Origin: Thalassospira mesophila
Lineage (GTDB): Bacteria; Pseudomonadota; Alphaproteobacteria; Rhodospirillales; Thalassospiraceae
NCBI RefSeq assembly: GCF_002115755.1
Contig: NZ_JFKA01000004.1
Coordinates: 1 to 64,000 of the forward strand
Direction: 5' to 3'
Length of the DNA: 64,000 nucleotides
The notes below the pieces were generated by a model. It was not told the origin of the DNA. It made no database searches and saw only the letters and a program-made list of their open reading frames with translations. Shown piece after piece: positions 53,479 through 63,423 of the stretch. The number at the start of each line of letters is the position of its first letter. Positions within the stretch are counted from its first letter, which is position 1. The position numbers and the translations under genes were made by a program.

Positions 53479-55074
53479 CTAAAATGTCGGAGGGCGGGTG
53501 GCTAAAAGCCTGAAGGCGTCGTCGTCTTCCCATTGTAACCGGGTTGCGCGCAGGGGCGGCACACCTTTGTAAAACAATAATTGTTCGGTTTCGGGCATCC
53601 GGGCGACCTCCACCGATTTTAACATGGGGGGTTTATCGCCGCCGCGCAAATGCACCGGCGCATCATTGCTGCCAGTGCGGCTCCCGGTATCGACAAACCG
53701 CGACATGGCTGTCAGTCCTGCCGACCAATCAAGATCAAAGGCGCCATCCTGCCCGAAAATCTGAATAACATCGCTGCGCCCAACCACATTTTCCCAGTTA
53801 TGGCACACTTCCATAACGGCACTTACACCGCTAAAACACGGCCAAAGGGTCAAACCACCACTTGCTGTTCCACCGCCCAGCAACCTTTCCAGCTGCACCA
53901 GCCGCCCCAGGGCTTCGATCCGGTCCAGCATCACCAGCCAAGGCGGCGTTGGCCGCGTGGAATCGCGGTTGGTAATTAACGACAGCAAACATCCCAAAAC
54001 CACCCGGCACCATGCCGTCAGGGGCTGGTCATATCCGTCAGGCGGGTCACCAATCACAAAAACCGATGCCCGTGCCGTGGTAATATCTTCGAGCTCGAAA
54101 CTGGTGCTGCCGCTAATATCTTCGATTTCTGACACATTAAAAACCGCCGTTGCCTTGCGACAAACCGCCAAAATTGCACTGCTGCGCTCGTCCGACATAT
54201 CCAGCAGCGACAGGGCAATATCGGAAATGCGCCCCTCCGTCGCATCAATATCGCCAAGCTCACCCAATAACGGATAAAACCGGTGCGCCGGAAGCGTTAT
54301 ATTGCGATGAACACCGGCAAGGTTACGGTCGCGTTCGCGGCCATTGCGGTAGGTATGAATGATCAACCCTTGCAGCAAAACCCGCGCCACCCGCGCATCT
54401 TGCGGGCCCAGATCGCTCGCCAAATGTGGCACCAGCACCAGTTCGGCCATCATGCCTGCATCGGTTATCAACCCTTCGCCTTCAGGACGCAGGAAATCAA
54501 GCGGGTTAAAACAATCTGACGCGCTGCCAGAACGCCCGAACGGGTCTAGAACAATAACCTTTTGCCCCAGTTGGTTCCGCCGGTCGCGCACAGCCTTGCA
54601 CACCAGCCCGGCGGTTTCAAATACCAATACATTATCGCGCGTTGTCAGGGCATTGGGGATGGCGCTGCTGCGATAAAAATCATCCGAAGCATTGGAAAAT
54701 GTCATTAACCGGCGCACCGCAGAAACACCGGTCAGTTTATGTTCGCGCCCCCAGCGGGCCAGATAAATCTGCTGGTCATCCTCAAACATTTTGGCCTGTT
54801 CCAGGCCGTCTTCTTCTGCCCAATGGGTATCGGGACCGTTATGATCGGGGTAGGTTTCAGTCTCGGCTACGGGCAACGGTGCCGGATTTTGCCGCCCTCC
54901 GGCCAGAACCGGCCCTAAAATTGCGATCAGCAACCGCACAACCATCGGAATAACACCGCAGACCAGGCCGACAAGAATAAGGGCATCATCACGCGCAATC
55001 ACGCCAATGGTCACGACAAGCGCGCCCAGTGCCAGCATTAACACCAACATCACCCGAAAGCCCGATGGCCCCAT
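53479..55074 (-). CDS. VirD4/TraG-like coupling-protein homologue with degenerate ATPase
   Basis: A 531-residue protein. Two hydrophobic segments (8-27 and 31-58) anchor it in the inner membrane, as in T4SS coupling proteins. The VirD4/TraG body shows KVIVLDPFG (172-180), FNPLDFL (189-195), VLLQGLIIHTYRNG and the Walker B-like VMLDRIEALGR (381-391). No Walker A P-loop is found, and the Walker B acidic pair Asp-Glu is Asp-Arg. It is therefore unlikely to hydrolyse ATP. No relaxase or mating-pair genes lie nearby. The frame is intact and bracketed by inverted repeat copies 2 and 3. Confidence 0.72.
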   Translation of the reverse strand: MGPSGFRVMLVLMLALGALVVTIGVIARDDALILVGLVCGVIPMVVRLLIAILGPVLAGGRQNPAPLPVAETETYPDHNGPDTHWAEEDGLEQAKMFEDDQQIYLARWGREHKLTGVSAVRRLMTFSNASDDFYRSSAIPNALTTRDNVLVFETAGLVCKAVRDRRNQLGQKVIVLDPFGRSGSASDCFNPLDFLRPEGEGLITDAGMMAELVLVPHLASDLGPQDARVARVLLQGLIIHTYRNGRERDRNLAGVHRNITLPAHRFYPLLGELGDIDATEGRISDIALSLLDMSDERSSAILAVCRKATAVFNVSEIEDISGSTSFELEDITTARASVFVIGDPPDGYDQPLTAWCRVVLGCLLSLITNRDSTRPTPPWLVMLDRIEALGRLVQLERLLGGGTASGGLTLWPCFSGVSAVMEVCHNWENVVGRSDVIQIFGQDGAFDLDWSAGLTAMSRFVDTGSRTGSNDAPVHLRGGDKPPMLKSVEVARMPETEQLLFYKGVPPLRATRLQWEDDDAFRLLATRPPTF

Positions 55075-55401
55075 TGATACCTCCCGTGCGGCCCCGTTTT
55101 CAGAGCCTTATGTCGCAAGCCTTAACGCCCTGTGTCACCGCATACCCCCACGGGGCATATGCTTTTGTTCGTTATTAACCCCGACACAGCCCGGATGCGT
55201 CCCCGATGCGTCCGCGATTTCCCCGGATTTATCCCGTGCGACAGCCGCCCCACACCGCCGAAAAACGCCCCGCCCGTGCCCCCGCACAAGATGGAACATA
55301 CCGCGTTTTACAGCGATCACGTTGCGACCAGATTGCGCTAACCATCTATGAAAGCACAATATACGCAACCAGTCCGGGCATCACGCACCATACATTCGTA
55401 T
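55075..55401. other. Gene-free gap upstream of the VirD4-like gene
   Basis: About 330 bases between the start of the VirD4-like gene and repeat copy 3. No gene or clear hairpin seen. It should hold the promoter of the VirD4-like gene; open frames here are short and have no recognisable product. Confidence 0.45.
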
Positions 55402-55668
55402 TAGAGCATATTTCCTTTAATAAGACCCATTCTGCCCGCGCATTTTGCTGCTCGGCAAGGAGAAGTCCGCAGGGCGTAACGGGGTTACGGACAAGGATTT
55501 CGACGTAGCCGAGCAGCAAAATGCGCGGGCCCGGAGGGTTCAATTTTGACGGCGTTTGACGGCGTTACACCGCTTGCCCGATGCGCCGCATCGCGCGGCG
55601 CGCTGTGCCTTGCCAAACGGCACGTCAAAATTAAACAAAATGGGTCTTATTAAAGGAAACATGCTCTA
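55402..55668 (+). repeat. 267-bp MITE-like repeat, copy 3
   Basis: The third copy, same orientation as copy 1 and differing from it at two positions. Terminal repeats are at 55402-55430 and 55640-55668, with TA at both ends. The inner hairpin loop is at 55457-55507; its arms extend to a perfect 22 bp in this copy. With copy 2 it brackets the VirD4-like gene in inverted orientation. Confidence 0.92.
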
Positions 55669-55986
55669 ATACACTTCATAACCTTTATAAACAACTCGAT
55701 GCAAACAATGTTTACATTCGCCCAACACCGGCGCGATTGCGCCCGCCCCGGTCCCTCATCCCCAGCCGCCCAAGGTTGGCGCCGACGGCAGGACGCACTT
55801 CGCAAACCCCGGCAGCACGACACCAACGGGCACAAGGCACAAAGCAGACCAAACAGGGGAAAGGCCGCATCAATCGGCATCATCCGGGGCAAAACGGGCA
55901 CAAAAAATCCCCGGTCAGTTGCCCGACCGGGGATTTCTTAAAATATCGGGATCATCAGGCGACAAGCTGACAAACCGGCGAAAAAA
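55669..55986. other. Gap between repeat copy 3 and the DUF4167 gene
   Basis: No gene seen. The last part contains the DUF4167 terminator (55902-55936). The remainder is GC-rich in places with no recognisable coding sequence. Confidence 0.45.
55902..55936 (-). terminator. Intrinsic terminator of the DUF4167 gene
   Basis: On the minus strand a perfect 12-bp stem (55925-55936 with 55905-55916) has an 8-base loop and is followed by TTTTTT, three of which are part of the stem. Confidence 0.88.
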
Positions 55987-57042
55987 TCAGGCCGAAACCT
56001 TTTCGGTTTCACCATCGTTACCGCCATCTTCGCCATCTTCGCGCGCGCCAACCCGGCTACGACCACGACGGGCTGTCGGATGACGGCCCCGGGTCCGTGT
56101 GGTTGAAGATGCACGTTTGCGCAGTTTTGTATCATCCCCGCTTGCATCTTCATCGCCATCGGGAGCCGCGTTCGCAGGAACGTCGCTGGCCACAGCTTCA
56201 GGGCGGGCAACAGGTGCCGCGTCATCAGCCGAGGTCGCATCGTCGTTTTTGGCACTGGCCGCCGTTTTACGGGGCGCACGGGGTGTCGTTGTCCGACGGG
56301 CCCGTGGCGCACGTTTCGGCGCGGCTTCTTCACTGTCATCTGCGCTGGCATTCACCGGCGCAGCAGCAGCAGCAGAAGGAACCGGCGCATCATCACTGCG
56401 GGTTGCCGACACCGGAGCAACATCATCGCCAGAAGTCATTTCTGCCTTTGGTGCGCGCGGTGTACGTGGTCGGGGTGTGCGCGGGGCACGTGCCGGTTTT
56501 ACATCATCCTGTCGGGTCGACATGTTTGATGCGCTATCAGAACGCTGTTCGCCATCACCGTTATCTGCATTCGCAGATACAGGCTGTGCCGAAGCCGCCA
56601 CATCGTCACGGGAACCGTTACTGGAATTTACACCGTCGTTTGACGAAGCATCATCGCTTCGCTCATCGCGGCCATTACCATTGTTACGGTTGCCACGCTG
56701 ATCGTTACTGGTGCGATCATTGTTGTTGCGATCGTTGTTATTACGATCATTGCGCTGCTCGTTGCGGTCGTTCCGGGGCTGCGCTTCACGGCGCTGGTTT
56801 TCCCATTCGACTGCAGACTGCAAAATACGGTAATAATGTTCGGCATACTGATAATAATTTTCAGCCAGAACAGGATCATCGGTGCAGTCTTTGGCAAGCG
56901 AAACGTATTTTTCGTAAACTTGTTGGGCGTTACCGCGCACGCGCCCGTCCGGACCGTTACTGTCAAAATTTTGAAATTTCGGATTTACAGGACGTTTATT
57001 AGGCTGTGGCCGCCCACGGGGACGTTTATTGTTATTTCTCAT
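55987..57042 (-). CDS. DUF4167 protein, low-complexity RNA-binding-like
   Basis: A 351-residue protein. The N-terminal 95 residues form the DUF4167 domain: MRNNNKRPRGR, QNFDSNGPDGRVRGNAQQVYEKYVSLAKDCTDDPVLAENYYQYAEHYYRIL. It is followed by an Asn/Arg/Asp repeat section (NDRNNNDRNNNDR), then an Ala/Asp/Ser/Arg-rich disordered tail. It is probably a nucleic-acid-binding protein of unknown function. The start at 57042 is where homology begins; the 32 upstream residues of the open frame do not look real. Its place downstream of prmC is conserved in alphaproteobacteria from my general knowledge. Confidence 0.82.
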   Translation of the reverse strand: MRNNNKRPRGRPQPNKRPVNPKFQNFDSNGPDGRVRGNAQQVYEKYVSLAKDCTDDPVLAENYYQYAEHYYRILQSAVEWENQRREAQPRNDRNEQRNDRNNNDRNNNDRTSNDQRGNRNNGNGRDERSDDASSNDGVNSSNGSRDDVAASAQPVSANADNGDGEQRSDSASNMSTRQDDVKPARAPRTPRPRTPRAPKAEMTSGDDVAPVSATRSDDAPVPSAAAAAPVNASADDSEEAAPKRAPRARRTTTPRAPRKTAASAKNDDATSADDAAPVARPEAVASDVPANAAPDGDEDASGDDTKLRKRASSTTRTRGRHPTARRGRSRVGAREDGEDGGNDGETEKVSA

Positions 57043-57459
57043 ATCAACATACTGTTGGCGTTGAGGACACCCGGGGTCATCGTGATCGTGACCCGGAACC
57101 AATCCGTCTGAAAAAACACATTTCCCGAAAAACAGCACCGGTCAAACGGTACCGTCAGAAATCAACCGATAACCAATTTTAAGGAACGGAGATTTTTTAC
57201 TGTTTACAGGGGAACACGGCGCAATAAGAAAGCGCGTCAGGCACCCGGCCTGCTCAGGACAAACTATATGGCTTGCCAGCTTATTCCAACTGTTTTTTTG
57301 CGTTCTTTCGTTTTTTTTACATCTGTTTTACCGGTAAAGGCCAATAAGATGCCTTTACCAGTAAACACAACTGCTTACTGGCTGCGCGGCCACTTTACTT
57401 TGCTGCTTTTCGGGGCATTAACGGGCTAAATATTTATTAATTCGGCGCAATCATACAAA
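57043..57459. other. Gap upstream of DUF4167 with two palindromic boxes
   Basis: No gene. It carries TTTACCGGTAAA (57327-57338, perfect palindrome) and TTTACCAGTAAA (57354-57365), 27 bases apart. The stretch 57333-57359 can also form a hairpin with a 9-bp stem. The minus-strand promoter of the DUF4167 gene is expected here. Confidence 0.5.
57327..57365. promoter_or_regulatory. Pair of TTTACC[GA]GTAAA palindromes
   Basis: Two near-identical 12-base boxes have centres 27 bases apart, not quite three helical turns. They may be operators for the DUF4167 gene, or the arms of a hairpin ending the prmC message (the pairing is 57333-57341 with 57351-57359). Both readings are open. Confidence 0.4.
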
Positions 57460-58338
57460 TTACGAACGTTTTTGCCCGCCCACACACCGGACAATTCCGC
57501 CAAGGTCACAGCGTTCTTGAATCATTCCAAATTCATGTTGTGCCAATAAAGCCGAAACGGCTTCTTGCTGGCCCTGACCAATTTCAAAAAGAACCCAACC
57601 GGACGGACGGACAAGCCGCGCTGCAATCGCGGTTAATATCCGATAAGCATCCAGCCCGTCGGCCCCGTCGCTGAGGGCGCAAAACGGGTCAAAGTCGCGC
57701 ACTTCGGGGGTCAGTCCCGGCATTTCGCCCAGTGCGATATAAGGCGGGTTCGAAATCATGATATCAAATTGCGCGGCCTTTGTCTGCGCATCAAGATCGC
57801 AATCCCAATCCGAAACCACAAACCTGCTGCGTTGATCAAGGCCAAGTGCCACCGCATTCCCGGTCGCGCATTGCACGGCACCGGCGCTAATATCCACACC
57901 TATGCCAAAACTGTCAGCCACGTCGCCCAGAACCGATAGCAACAAACACCCGGTTCCGGTGCCAAAATCAATCAACCGGGGCTGCGAAAAGTCCCCGGCC
58001 CGCTCAATCGCCCATTCAACCAGCGTTTCACTATCGGGGCGCGGGTCCAGCGTAGCGGGGGTTATTTTGAACGAATGGCGCCAAAAATCGCGCTGTCCCA
58101 AAATACGCGATACCGGTTCGCGCGTGGCGCGGCGGCGTATCATCTCGCGAAAGGCTGCGGCCCTGACGGGTTCAACCGGGTTTTCGGGCCATGCCATAAT
58201 CTTGCTGGCGTCAACGTCACATGCCGATGACAGTAAAATACGGGCATCAAGCCGGGCGGTATCGCACCCGGCCTGTTTTAACTGTGCCGTCGCCTCAAGC
58301 ATTAACGAACCAAGCGTGGGATGATCCTGCGGGGTCAT
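57460..58338 (-). CDS. prmC: Release factor glutamine methyltransferase
   Basis: PrmC (HemK), 292 residues. It methylates the GGQ glutamine of release factors, using S-adenosylmethionine. The motifs are RPDSETLVEWAI, LIDFGTGTGCLLLSVLGD and the catalytic ISNPPYI. It lies seven bases after its substrate gene prfA in the same operon. The length is typical. Confidence 0.94.
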   Translation of the reverse strand: MTPQDHPTLGSLMLEATAQLKQAGCDTARLDARILLSSACDVDASKIMAWPENPVEPVRAAAFREMIRRRATREPVSRILGQRDFWRHSFKITPATLDPRPDSETLVEWAIERAGDFSQPRLIDFGTGTGCLLLSVLGDVADSFGIGVDISAGAVQCATGNAVALGLDQRSRFVVSDWDCDLDAQTKAAQFDIMISNPPYIALGEMPGLTPEVRDFDPFCALSDGADGLDAYRILTAIAARLVRPSGWVLFEIGQGQQEAVSALLAQHEFGMIQERCDLGGIVRCVGGQKRS

Positions 58339-58345
58339 GCCCGGC

Positions 58346-59428
58346 TCAACTTTCGATTTCAGCCAGTTTTTGCGCCTGATCTTCCGAAATCAGCGCATCA
58401 ATCATTTCATCCACCGAAGGCCCGCCGGTTAAAAAATCATCTAGCCGATACAGGGTCAGGTTAATGCGATGATCCGATATCCGGCCTTGCGGGAAGTTAT
58501 AGGTGCGAATGCGCTCGGACCGGTCGCCAGACCCGACCTGCGATTTGCGATCGGCCGCACGGGCGGCATCCTTGGTTTCGCGTTCGTGATCATACAAACG
58601 CGTCATCAGCATCTTCATGGCCTTGGCCTTGTTTTTATGCTGCGACTTTTCTTCCTGACAGGCGGCAACCACCCCGGACGGAATATGGGTCACCCGCACG
58701 GCACTGTCGGTGGTGTTCACGTGCTGGCCCCCCGCCCCCTGGGATCGATAGGTATCAATGCGCAAATCCTTGGGGTCAATATGCACATCAACCTCCTCGG
58801 CCTCGGGCAAAACGGCAACGGTGGCGGCAGATGTATGAATACGCCCGCCGGTTTCGGTAACCGGCACACGCTGCACGCGGTGAACGCCGCTTTCATATTT
58901 CAGCCGCGCAAACACCCCGGCACCCGAAACACTGGCGACAACTTCCTTAAACCCGCCAAGGTCGTTTTCGTTGGCGTCCATCAGCTCAAACCGCCAGCCC
59001 TTGTTTTCGGCATAGCGCTGATACATCCGATACAGATCAGCGGCAAACAGGGCCGCTTCCTCGCCGCCGGTCCCGGCGCGAATTTCCAAAATGGCGTTCT
59101 TTTCATCCGCCGAATCCTTGGGCAACAGCATCAGCTTTACGGCGTGTTCGGCCTCGGCCAATTGTTCGACCAGTTCCTGGCGTTCTGCCTCGGCCATTTC
59201 GCGCATTTCACGATCAGATTCAGGGTCGGCCAGCAGCTCCTTCACCCCGGCCATATCGTCATGCAACTGTTGAAAGGCTTCAACTTTTTCCACAAGCGGC
59301 AATAATTCGGCATATTCGCGCGACAGTTTGACAAAGCTGTCATTGTCACCCGCCCCCCCCGACAACAGGGATTTAAGCTCGTCAAACCGGCGAACAACAC
59401 CATGCAGTTTACCTGGGTCCAAACTCAC
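58346..59428 (-). CDS. prfA: Peptide chain release factor 1
   Basis: RF1, 360 residues. It recognises UAA and UAG. The catalytic GGQ is in [27 protein letters not shown], which is the RF1/RF2 hallmark, and no RF2 frameshift site is present. The start overlaps the hemA stop by four bases (ATGA). prmC follows seven bases after its stop. Confidence 0.96.
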   Translation of the reverse strand: MSLDPGKLHGVVRRFDELKSLLSGGAGDNDSFVKLSREYAELLPLVEKVEAFQQLHDDMAGVKELLADPESDREMREMAEAERQELVEQLAEAEHAVKLMLLPKDSADEKNAILEIRAGTGGEEAALFAADLYRMYQRYAENKGWRFELMDANENDLGGFKEVVASVSGAGVFARLKYESGVHRVQRVPVTETGGRIHTSAATVAVLPEAEEVDVHIDPKDLRIDTYRSQGAGGQHVNTTDSAVRVTHIPSGVVAACQEEKSQHKNKAKAMKMLMTRLYDHERETKDAARAADRKSQVGSGDRSERIRTYNFPQGRISDHRINLTLYRLDDFLTGGPSVDEMIDALISEDQAQKLAEIES

Positions 59429-60789
59429 TCTTTATTCTCCTGATCTGTATCTGTCGGTTCTGAATTATTGTCATCACCGGGATGAAGCGGAAACAACCGC
59501 CCCAACAATTTCTGTGCCTTGACCCATTCCATGGTCCCGGCCCCACCCGTGGTGGCTGCTAGGTCTTTAAGGGCTTGTGTAGGTGCATGCAACAGGCGAT
59601 TAACCAAAAGCCGGGTCGCCTTTTCGGCGTCACCGTGGCTTTCGGCCAGTGCCGCGGCGCGCACCGCATCAAAATGCTGGCGCAATTCGGCCAAGGCTGG
59701 CACGGCAGCGCGTTCGGCACGCACGCGCACAAAATGGTCAACTTCGGCCTCGACCATCGCCCAGGCTTCGTCGGCTTTTTCTTCGCGGCCACCGCGCCCT
59801 TGTGCGGCAATGTTTTCCAAATCTTCCAGGCGATAAAAAAACACCTCGGAAATCTCGTCAACCTGCGGGTCAATATCGCCGGGAACGGCGGTATCAATCA
59901 TAAGAACCGGGCGATAGCGGCGACGTTTAACGGCGGCCAGGGCGATTTCATGATTGATCAGATACCGCCGCGATCCGCCCGCTGTCAGCACAATGTCGGC
60001 TTCGGCCAGCACCCGGTCAAGATCGCCCATATCGGACCAATGGCATTCCAGCCGCTTGGCCACCAGGCGTGCGCGCGCCGCCAAACGGTCCACCACCATA
60101 ATGCGGCCCATGCCGCGCTCGGCCAGCGATGCGGCAATTAACTCGCCCATGTCGCCCGCACCGGCCAAAAGTAGGGTGCAATTGGCAATATCCCCATGCA
60201 GGTCACGCGCCACCGATTGTGCCGCCGCGGCAATGGAAACCGCCCCCTGCCCAATCCCGGTCTGGCTGCGCACCCGTTTGGAAATGGCATAGGCGGTTTG
60301 ATAAACCTGTTCAAGCTCGCGCCCCACCAGCCCGTGCGCCCGGGCAATTTTGTGGGCTTCCTTGATCTGGCCAAAAACCTCGGGCTCGCCAATCACAAGG
60401 CTGTCCAGCGAGGCGGCAACAGCAAAAACATGGCGCAAGGCTGCGCGGCCCGAACGAATGTAAAGCTCGCTCGCCAGTTGGTCGCGGTCCAGATCAGCCC
60501 ACAGGGCCATCAGGTCAATCACACGTTCGCGGCCCCGCTCGGCCTCAAACGCCAATAAATGAATTTCGGTTCGGTTGCAGGTTGAAACAACCACCGCCTG
60601 CCCCAGCCGGGCCTGATCAATCACGCCCAAAAACTGGGGCAAACGGGTTTCGTCAATGAAAAGGCGGTCGCGCGTTTCGTCACTGGATCGCCGGTGGTTG
60701 GTTCCAACCACCATCAATCGGTCCAGCGGCCAGTCTCCGGCTTCGTCGCGTCCCGCCGCCTCACTCACCCGGTTATTACCTTTCGCCAA
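59425..60789 (-). CDS. hemA: Glutamyl-tRNA reductase
   Basis: HemA (GtrA), 454 residues. It reduces glutamyl-tRNA to glutamate 1-semialdehyde, the first step of C5 heme synthesis. It shows STCNRTE with the catalytic cysteine, a [17 protein letters not shown] block and an NADPH fold [21 protein letters not shown]. The C5 route is notable, as many other alphaproteobacteria use ALA synthase (C4). It overlaps hisS by 14 bases and prfA by four. Confidence 0.93.
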   Translation of the reverse strand: MAKGNNRVSEAAGRDEAGDWPLDRLMVVGTNHRRSSDETRDRLFIDETRLPQFLGVIDQARLGQAVVVSTCNRTEIHLLAFEAERGRERVIDLMALWADLDRDQLASELYIRSGRAALRHVFAVAASLDSLVIGEPEVFGQIKEAHKIARAHGLVGRELEQVYQTAYAISKRVRSQTGIGQGAVSIAAAAQSVARDLHGDIANCTLLLAGAGDMGELIAASLAERGMGRIMVVDRLAARARLVAKRLECHWSDMGDLDRVLAEADIVLTAGGSRRYLINHEIALAAVKRRRYRPVLMIDTAVPGDIDPQVDEISEVFFYRLEDLENIAAQGRGGREEKADEAWAMVEAEVDHFVRVRAERAAVPALAELRQHFDAVRAAALAESHGDAEKATRLLVNRLLHAPTQALKDLAATTGGAGTMEWVKAQKLLGRLFPLHPGDDNNSEPTDTDQENKE

Positions 60790-62017
60790 TCACACCGATC
60801 AGGCTGTCGATGGCAACTTCGCGCTGCTCGCCTGCATCAAGGTCGCGCACCATGGCCACACCCTTGGCCAGTTCGTCATCACCAATGATGACGGCCATTT
60901 TGGCATTGGCTTTGTCCGCCCGTTTCATGCGTTTTTTCATATTACCGGCATAGCCCAGCTCCACCGCAATGCCAGCTTCGCGCAATTGCTGGGCCAGTGA
61001 CCGGCAGCGGCTTTCGGCGGCATCGCCCATCGGAATCAACGCAACCGGGCGCACGGCGGCGGGGCCTGTGCCCACCATCATCGCCAAACGTTCAACACCG
61101 GCAGCCCAGCCCACACCTGCGGTTTGCGGGCCACCCATTGTTGACACCAGCCCGTCATAGCGGCCACCGGCCATGACCGTGCCCTGTGCACCCAGCGTGC
61201 TGGTCACAAATTCAAAGCAGGTATGGCAATAATAATCCAGCCCGCGCACCAGACGCGGGTTCAGCTGATAATTAATACCAATATCGCCCAAACCGTCGGT
61301 CAGTTGCTTAAAAAACGTCTGTGAATGTTCGTTTAAATATTCGGCAAATAATGGCGCATTGGCCACCAGTTCGCGGTCGCCTTCATCCTTGGAATCCAGA
61401 ATGCGCAGCGGGTTTTTATCCAGACGGTTGCGGCTGTCTTCCGACAATTTGTCAAAATGGCCTTTGAAATAATCGACCAGTACATTGCGGTATGCTGCCC
61501 GGCTCTCTGGATCGCCAAGGGTATTAAGTTCCAGCGTGATATTATCCCACAAGCCCAATGATTTCAGGATATGCGCGCCATAGGCAATCACTTCGATGTC
61601 GCCTGCCACCTGCTCAACACCCAACAATTCAACACCGATCTGGTGGAACTGGCGCTGACGGCCTTTTTGCGGGCGTTCATAACGAAACATCGGGCCGTAA
61701 TAACACACCTTCACCGGCGACATTTGCTGCATGCCGTTGGAAATATAGGCGCGTGCAATACCGGCGGTGTTTTCGGGGCGCAGCGTAATTTTTTCGCCCC
61801 CGCGATCCTCAAACGTATACATTTCCTTGGTCACCACATCGGATGTATCGCCAAGGGTGCGGGCAAAAACGTCGGTGAATTCAAAGATCGGCGTGGTCAT
61901 GCGATGATAACCATACAGCTCGCCAATGGCGCGGGCGGTTTCCGCGATATGGTCCTGTACCCGGTTTTCTTCGGGCAAAAGGTCATGTGTGCCACGGACG
62001 GGTTGAAGCGATGCCAC
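60776..62017 (-). CDS. hisS: Histidine-tRNA ligase
   Basis: HisRS, 413 residues, class II. Motif 1 is near PVRGTHDLLPEE; motif 2 is RYERPQKGRQRQFHQIGVE; the His-specific RGLDYYCHTCFEF follows, then motif 3 in AAGVERLAMM. The length is normal. It lies downstream of ispG across a 107-base gap that has a weak hairpin (62082-62100), and it overlaps hemA by 14 bases. Confidence 0.95.
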   Translation of the reverse strand: MASLQPVRGTHDLLPEENRVQDHIAETARAIGELYGYHRMTTPIFEFTDVFARTLGDTSDVVTKEMYTFEDRGGEKITLRPENTAGIARAYISNGMQQMSPVKVCYYGPMFRYERPQKGRQRQFHQIGVELLGVEQVAGDIEVIAYGAHILKSLGLWDNITLELNTLGDPESRAAYRNVLVDYFKGHFDKLSEDSRNRLDKNPLRILDSKDEGDRELVANAPLFAEYLNEHSQTFFKQLTDGLGDIGINYQLNPRLVRGLDYYCHTCFEFVTSTLGAQGTVMAGGRYDGLVSTMGGPQTAGVGWAAGVERLAMMVGTGPAAVRPVALIPMGDAAESRCRSLAQQLREAGIAVELGYAGNMKKRMKRADKANAKMAVIIGDDELAKGVAMVRDLDAGEQREVAIDSLIGVIGER

Positions 62018-62124
62018 GTTTGGTCTCCGATATTCTTGCTGTTTTCGATAAAGGGATCGTCATATACGCACGAAAATAGCCTTCCGCCGGGGTGGCGGAA
62101 AGCCTTAATTCGGCAAATGTCGCG

Positions 62125-63237
62125 CTATTGCGCCGCTGCCTTGGCGGCTTCGATTTTTGCAGCCCGTTCTTCGACCAGATCAACGATATGATCGACCATT
62201 TTTTCGCTGCTGATATTATGGTCCGGCTTGCCCGAAATATACATTTTGTGGTTGCCACCGCCCCCACCGGTCAGGCCGATATCGGTTTCGCGCGCTTCGC
62301 CGGGGCCATTGACAATGCAGCCAATGATCGACAGGGAAATCGGCGTTGCAATATGGGCCAGCCGTTTTTCCAGTTCGGCCACAGTATCAACCACGTTAAA
62401 GCCCTGACGCGCACAGGACGGGCAGGAAATAATCTGCACGCCGCGCGTTCTAAGGCCCAGTGATTTCAACATGTCATAACCGACATGGATTTCTTCGACC
62501 GGATCCGCCGACAGCGACACCCGCACGGTATCGCCAATACCGGCCCACAGCAAATTACCCATCCCGATCGACGATTTCACCGTCCCGCCGCGCAGGCCAC
62601 CAGCCTCGGTAATGCCCAGATGCAGCGGATAATCGCAGGCCTCGGCAAGGCCATAATAGGCCGCCACGGCCAAAAACACATCCGATGCCTTGACCGATAT
62701 TTTGAACTCGCGGAAATCCTGATCTTCAAGGATCCGCGCATGGTTCATGGCACTTTCGACCATCGCTTCGGGGCAAGGTTCGCCGTATTTTTCAAGCAAT
62801 TCGCGTTCCAGCGACCCGGCATTAACGCCAATGCGCATTGAACAGCCATGGTCCTTGGCCGCCTTGACCACTTCTCGCACCCGTTCGGTCGAGCCGATAT
62901 TGCCGGGGTTAATCCGCAGGCAGGCGGCACCGCTTTCCGCGGCTTCAATCGCGCGTTTATAATGGAAATGGATATCGGCGACGATTGGCACACTGACCTG
63001 TTTGATGATGTCTTTCAGGGCCAGGGATGATTCCTGATCAGGGCACGATACACGCACAATATCGGCACCGGCTTCTTCAAGGCGATGAATTTGTGCGACC
63101 GTACCGGCCACATCCGTGGTCAGCGTATTGGTCATGGATTGCACCGAAATAGGTGCATCCCCGCCAACCTCGACGGAACCTACACGAATTTTACGGCTTT
63201 TGCGGCGCTCGATATCACGATAGGGGCGGACACTCAT
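62125..63237 (-). CDS. ispG: 4-hydroxy-3-methylbut-2-en-1-yl diphosphate synthase
   Basis: IspG (GcpE), 370 residues, an iron-sulfur enzyme of the MEP isoprenoid pathway. Its three cluster cysteines are in ISCPSCAR and [10 protein letters not shown]. The N-terminal barrel has [20 protein letters not shown]. It is separated from rodZ by a terminator (63372-63395) and has its own gap upstream. Confidence 0.95.
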   Translation of the reverse strand: MSVRPYRDIERRKSRKIRVGSVEVGGDAPISVQSMTNTLTTDVAGTVAQIHRLEEAGADIVRVSCPDQESSLALKDIIKQVSVPIVADIHFHYKRAIEAAESGAACLRINPGNIGSTERVREVVKAAKDHGCSMRIGVNAGSLERELLEKYGEPCPEAMVESAMNHARILEDQDFREFKISVKASDVFLAVAAYYGLAEACDYPLHLGITEAGGLRGGTVKSSIGMGNLLWAGIGDTVRVSLSADPVEEIHVGYDMLKSLGLRTRGVQIISCPSCARQGFNVVDTVAELEKRLAHIATPISLSIIGCIVNGPGEARETDIGLTGGGGGNHKMYISGKPDHNISSEKMVDHIVDLVEERAAKIEAAKAAAQ

Positions 63238-63365
63238 TTGCGGATCCGTAGCCTTTGTTGCAACACAGTGAACTGTAGCGCTGTATATAGCTTATCAGTG
63301 GCCCAGAAGAAACCGTCGCACACAGGTTTTTCGCGGCGTTTTTGTGACAGCGGAAAAAACAGCCA

Positions 63366-63395
63366 CAAAAAAGGCGGCCCGGGGTCAGGCCGCCT
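63366..63395 (-). terminator. Intrinsic terminator of rodZ
   Basis: On the minus strand an 8-bp GC-rich stem (63388-63395 with 63372-63379) has an 8-base loop and is followed by six T bases. Confidence 0.85.
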
Positions 63396-63423
63396 GAAAA
63401 ATATATAACAGCCTAACGTCCTG

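Noticed and set aside
56097-57002. Plus-strand frames of 301 and 200 residues opposite the DUF4167 gene
   Set aside because: They are mirrors of the low-complexity DUF4167 coding sequence and have unlikely His- or Ser-rich composition.
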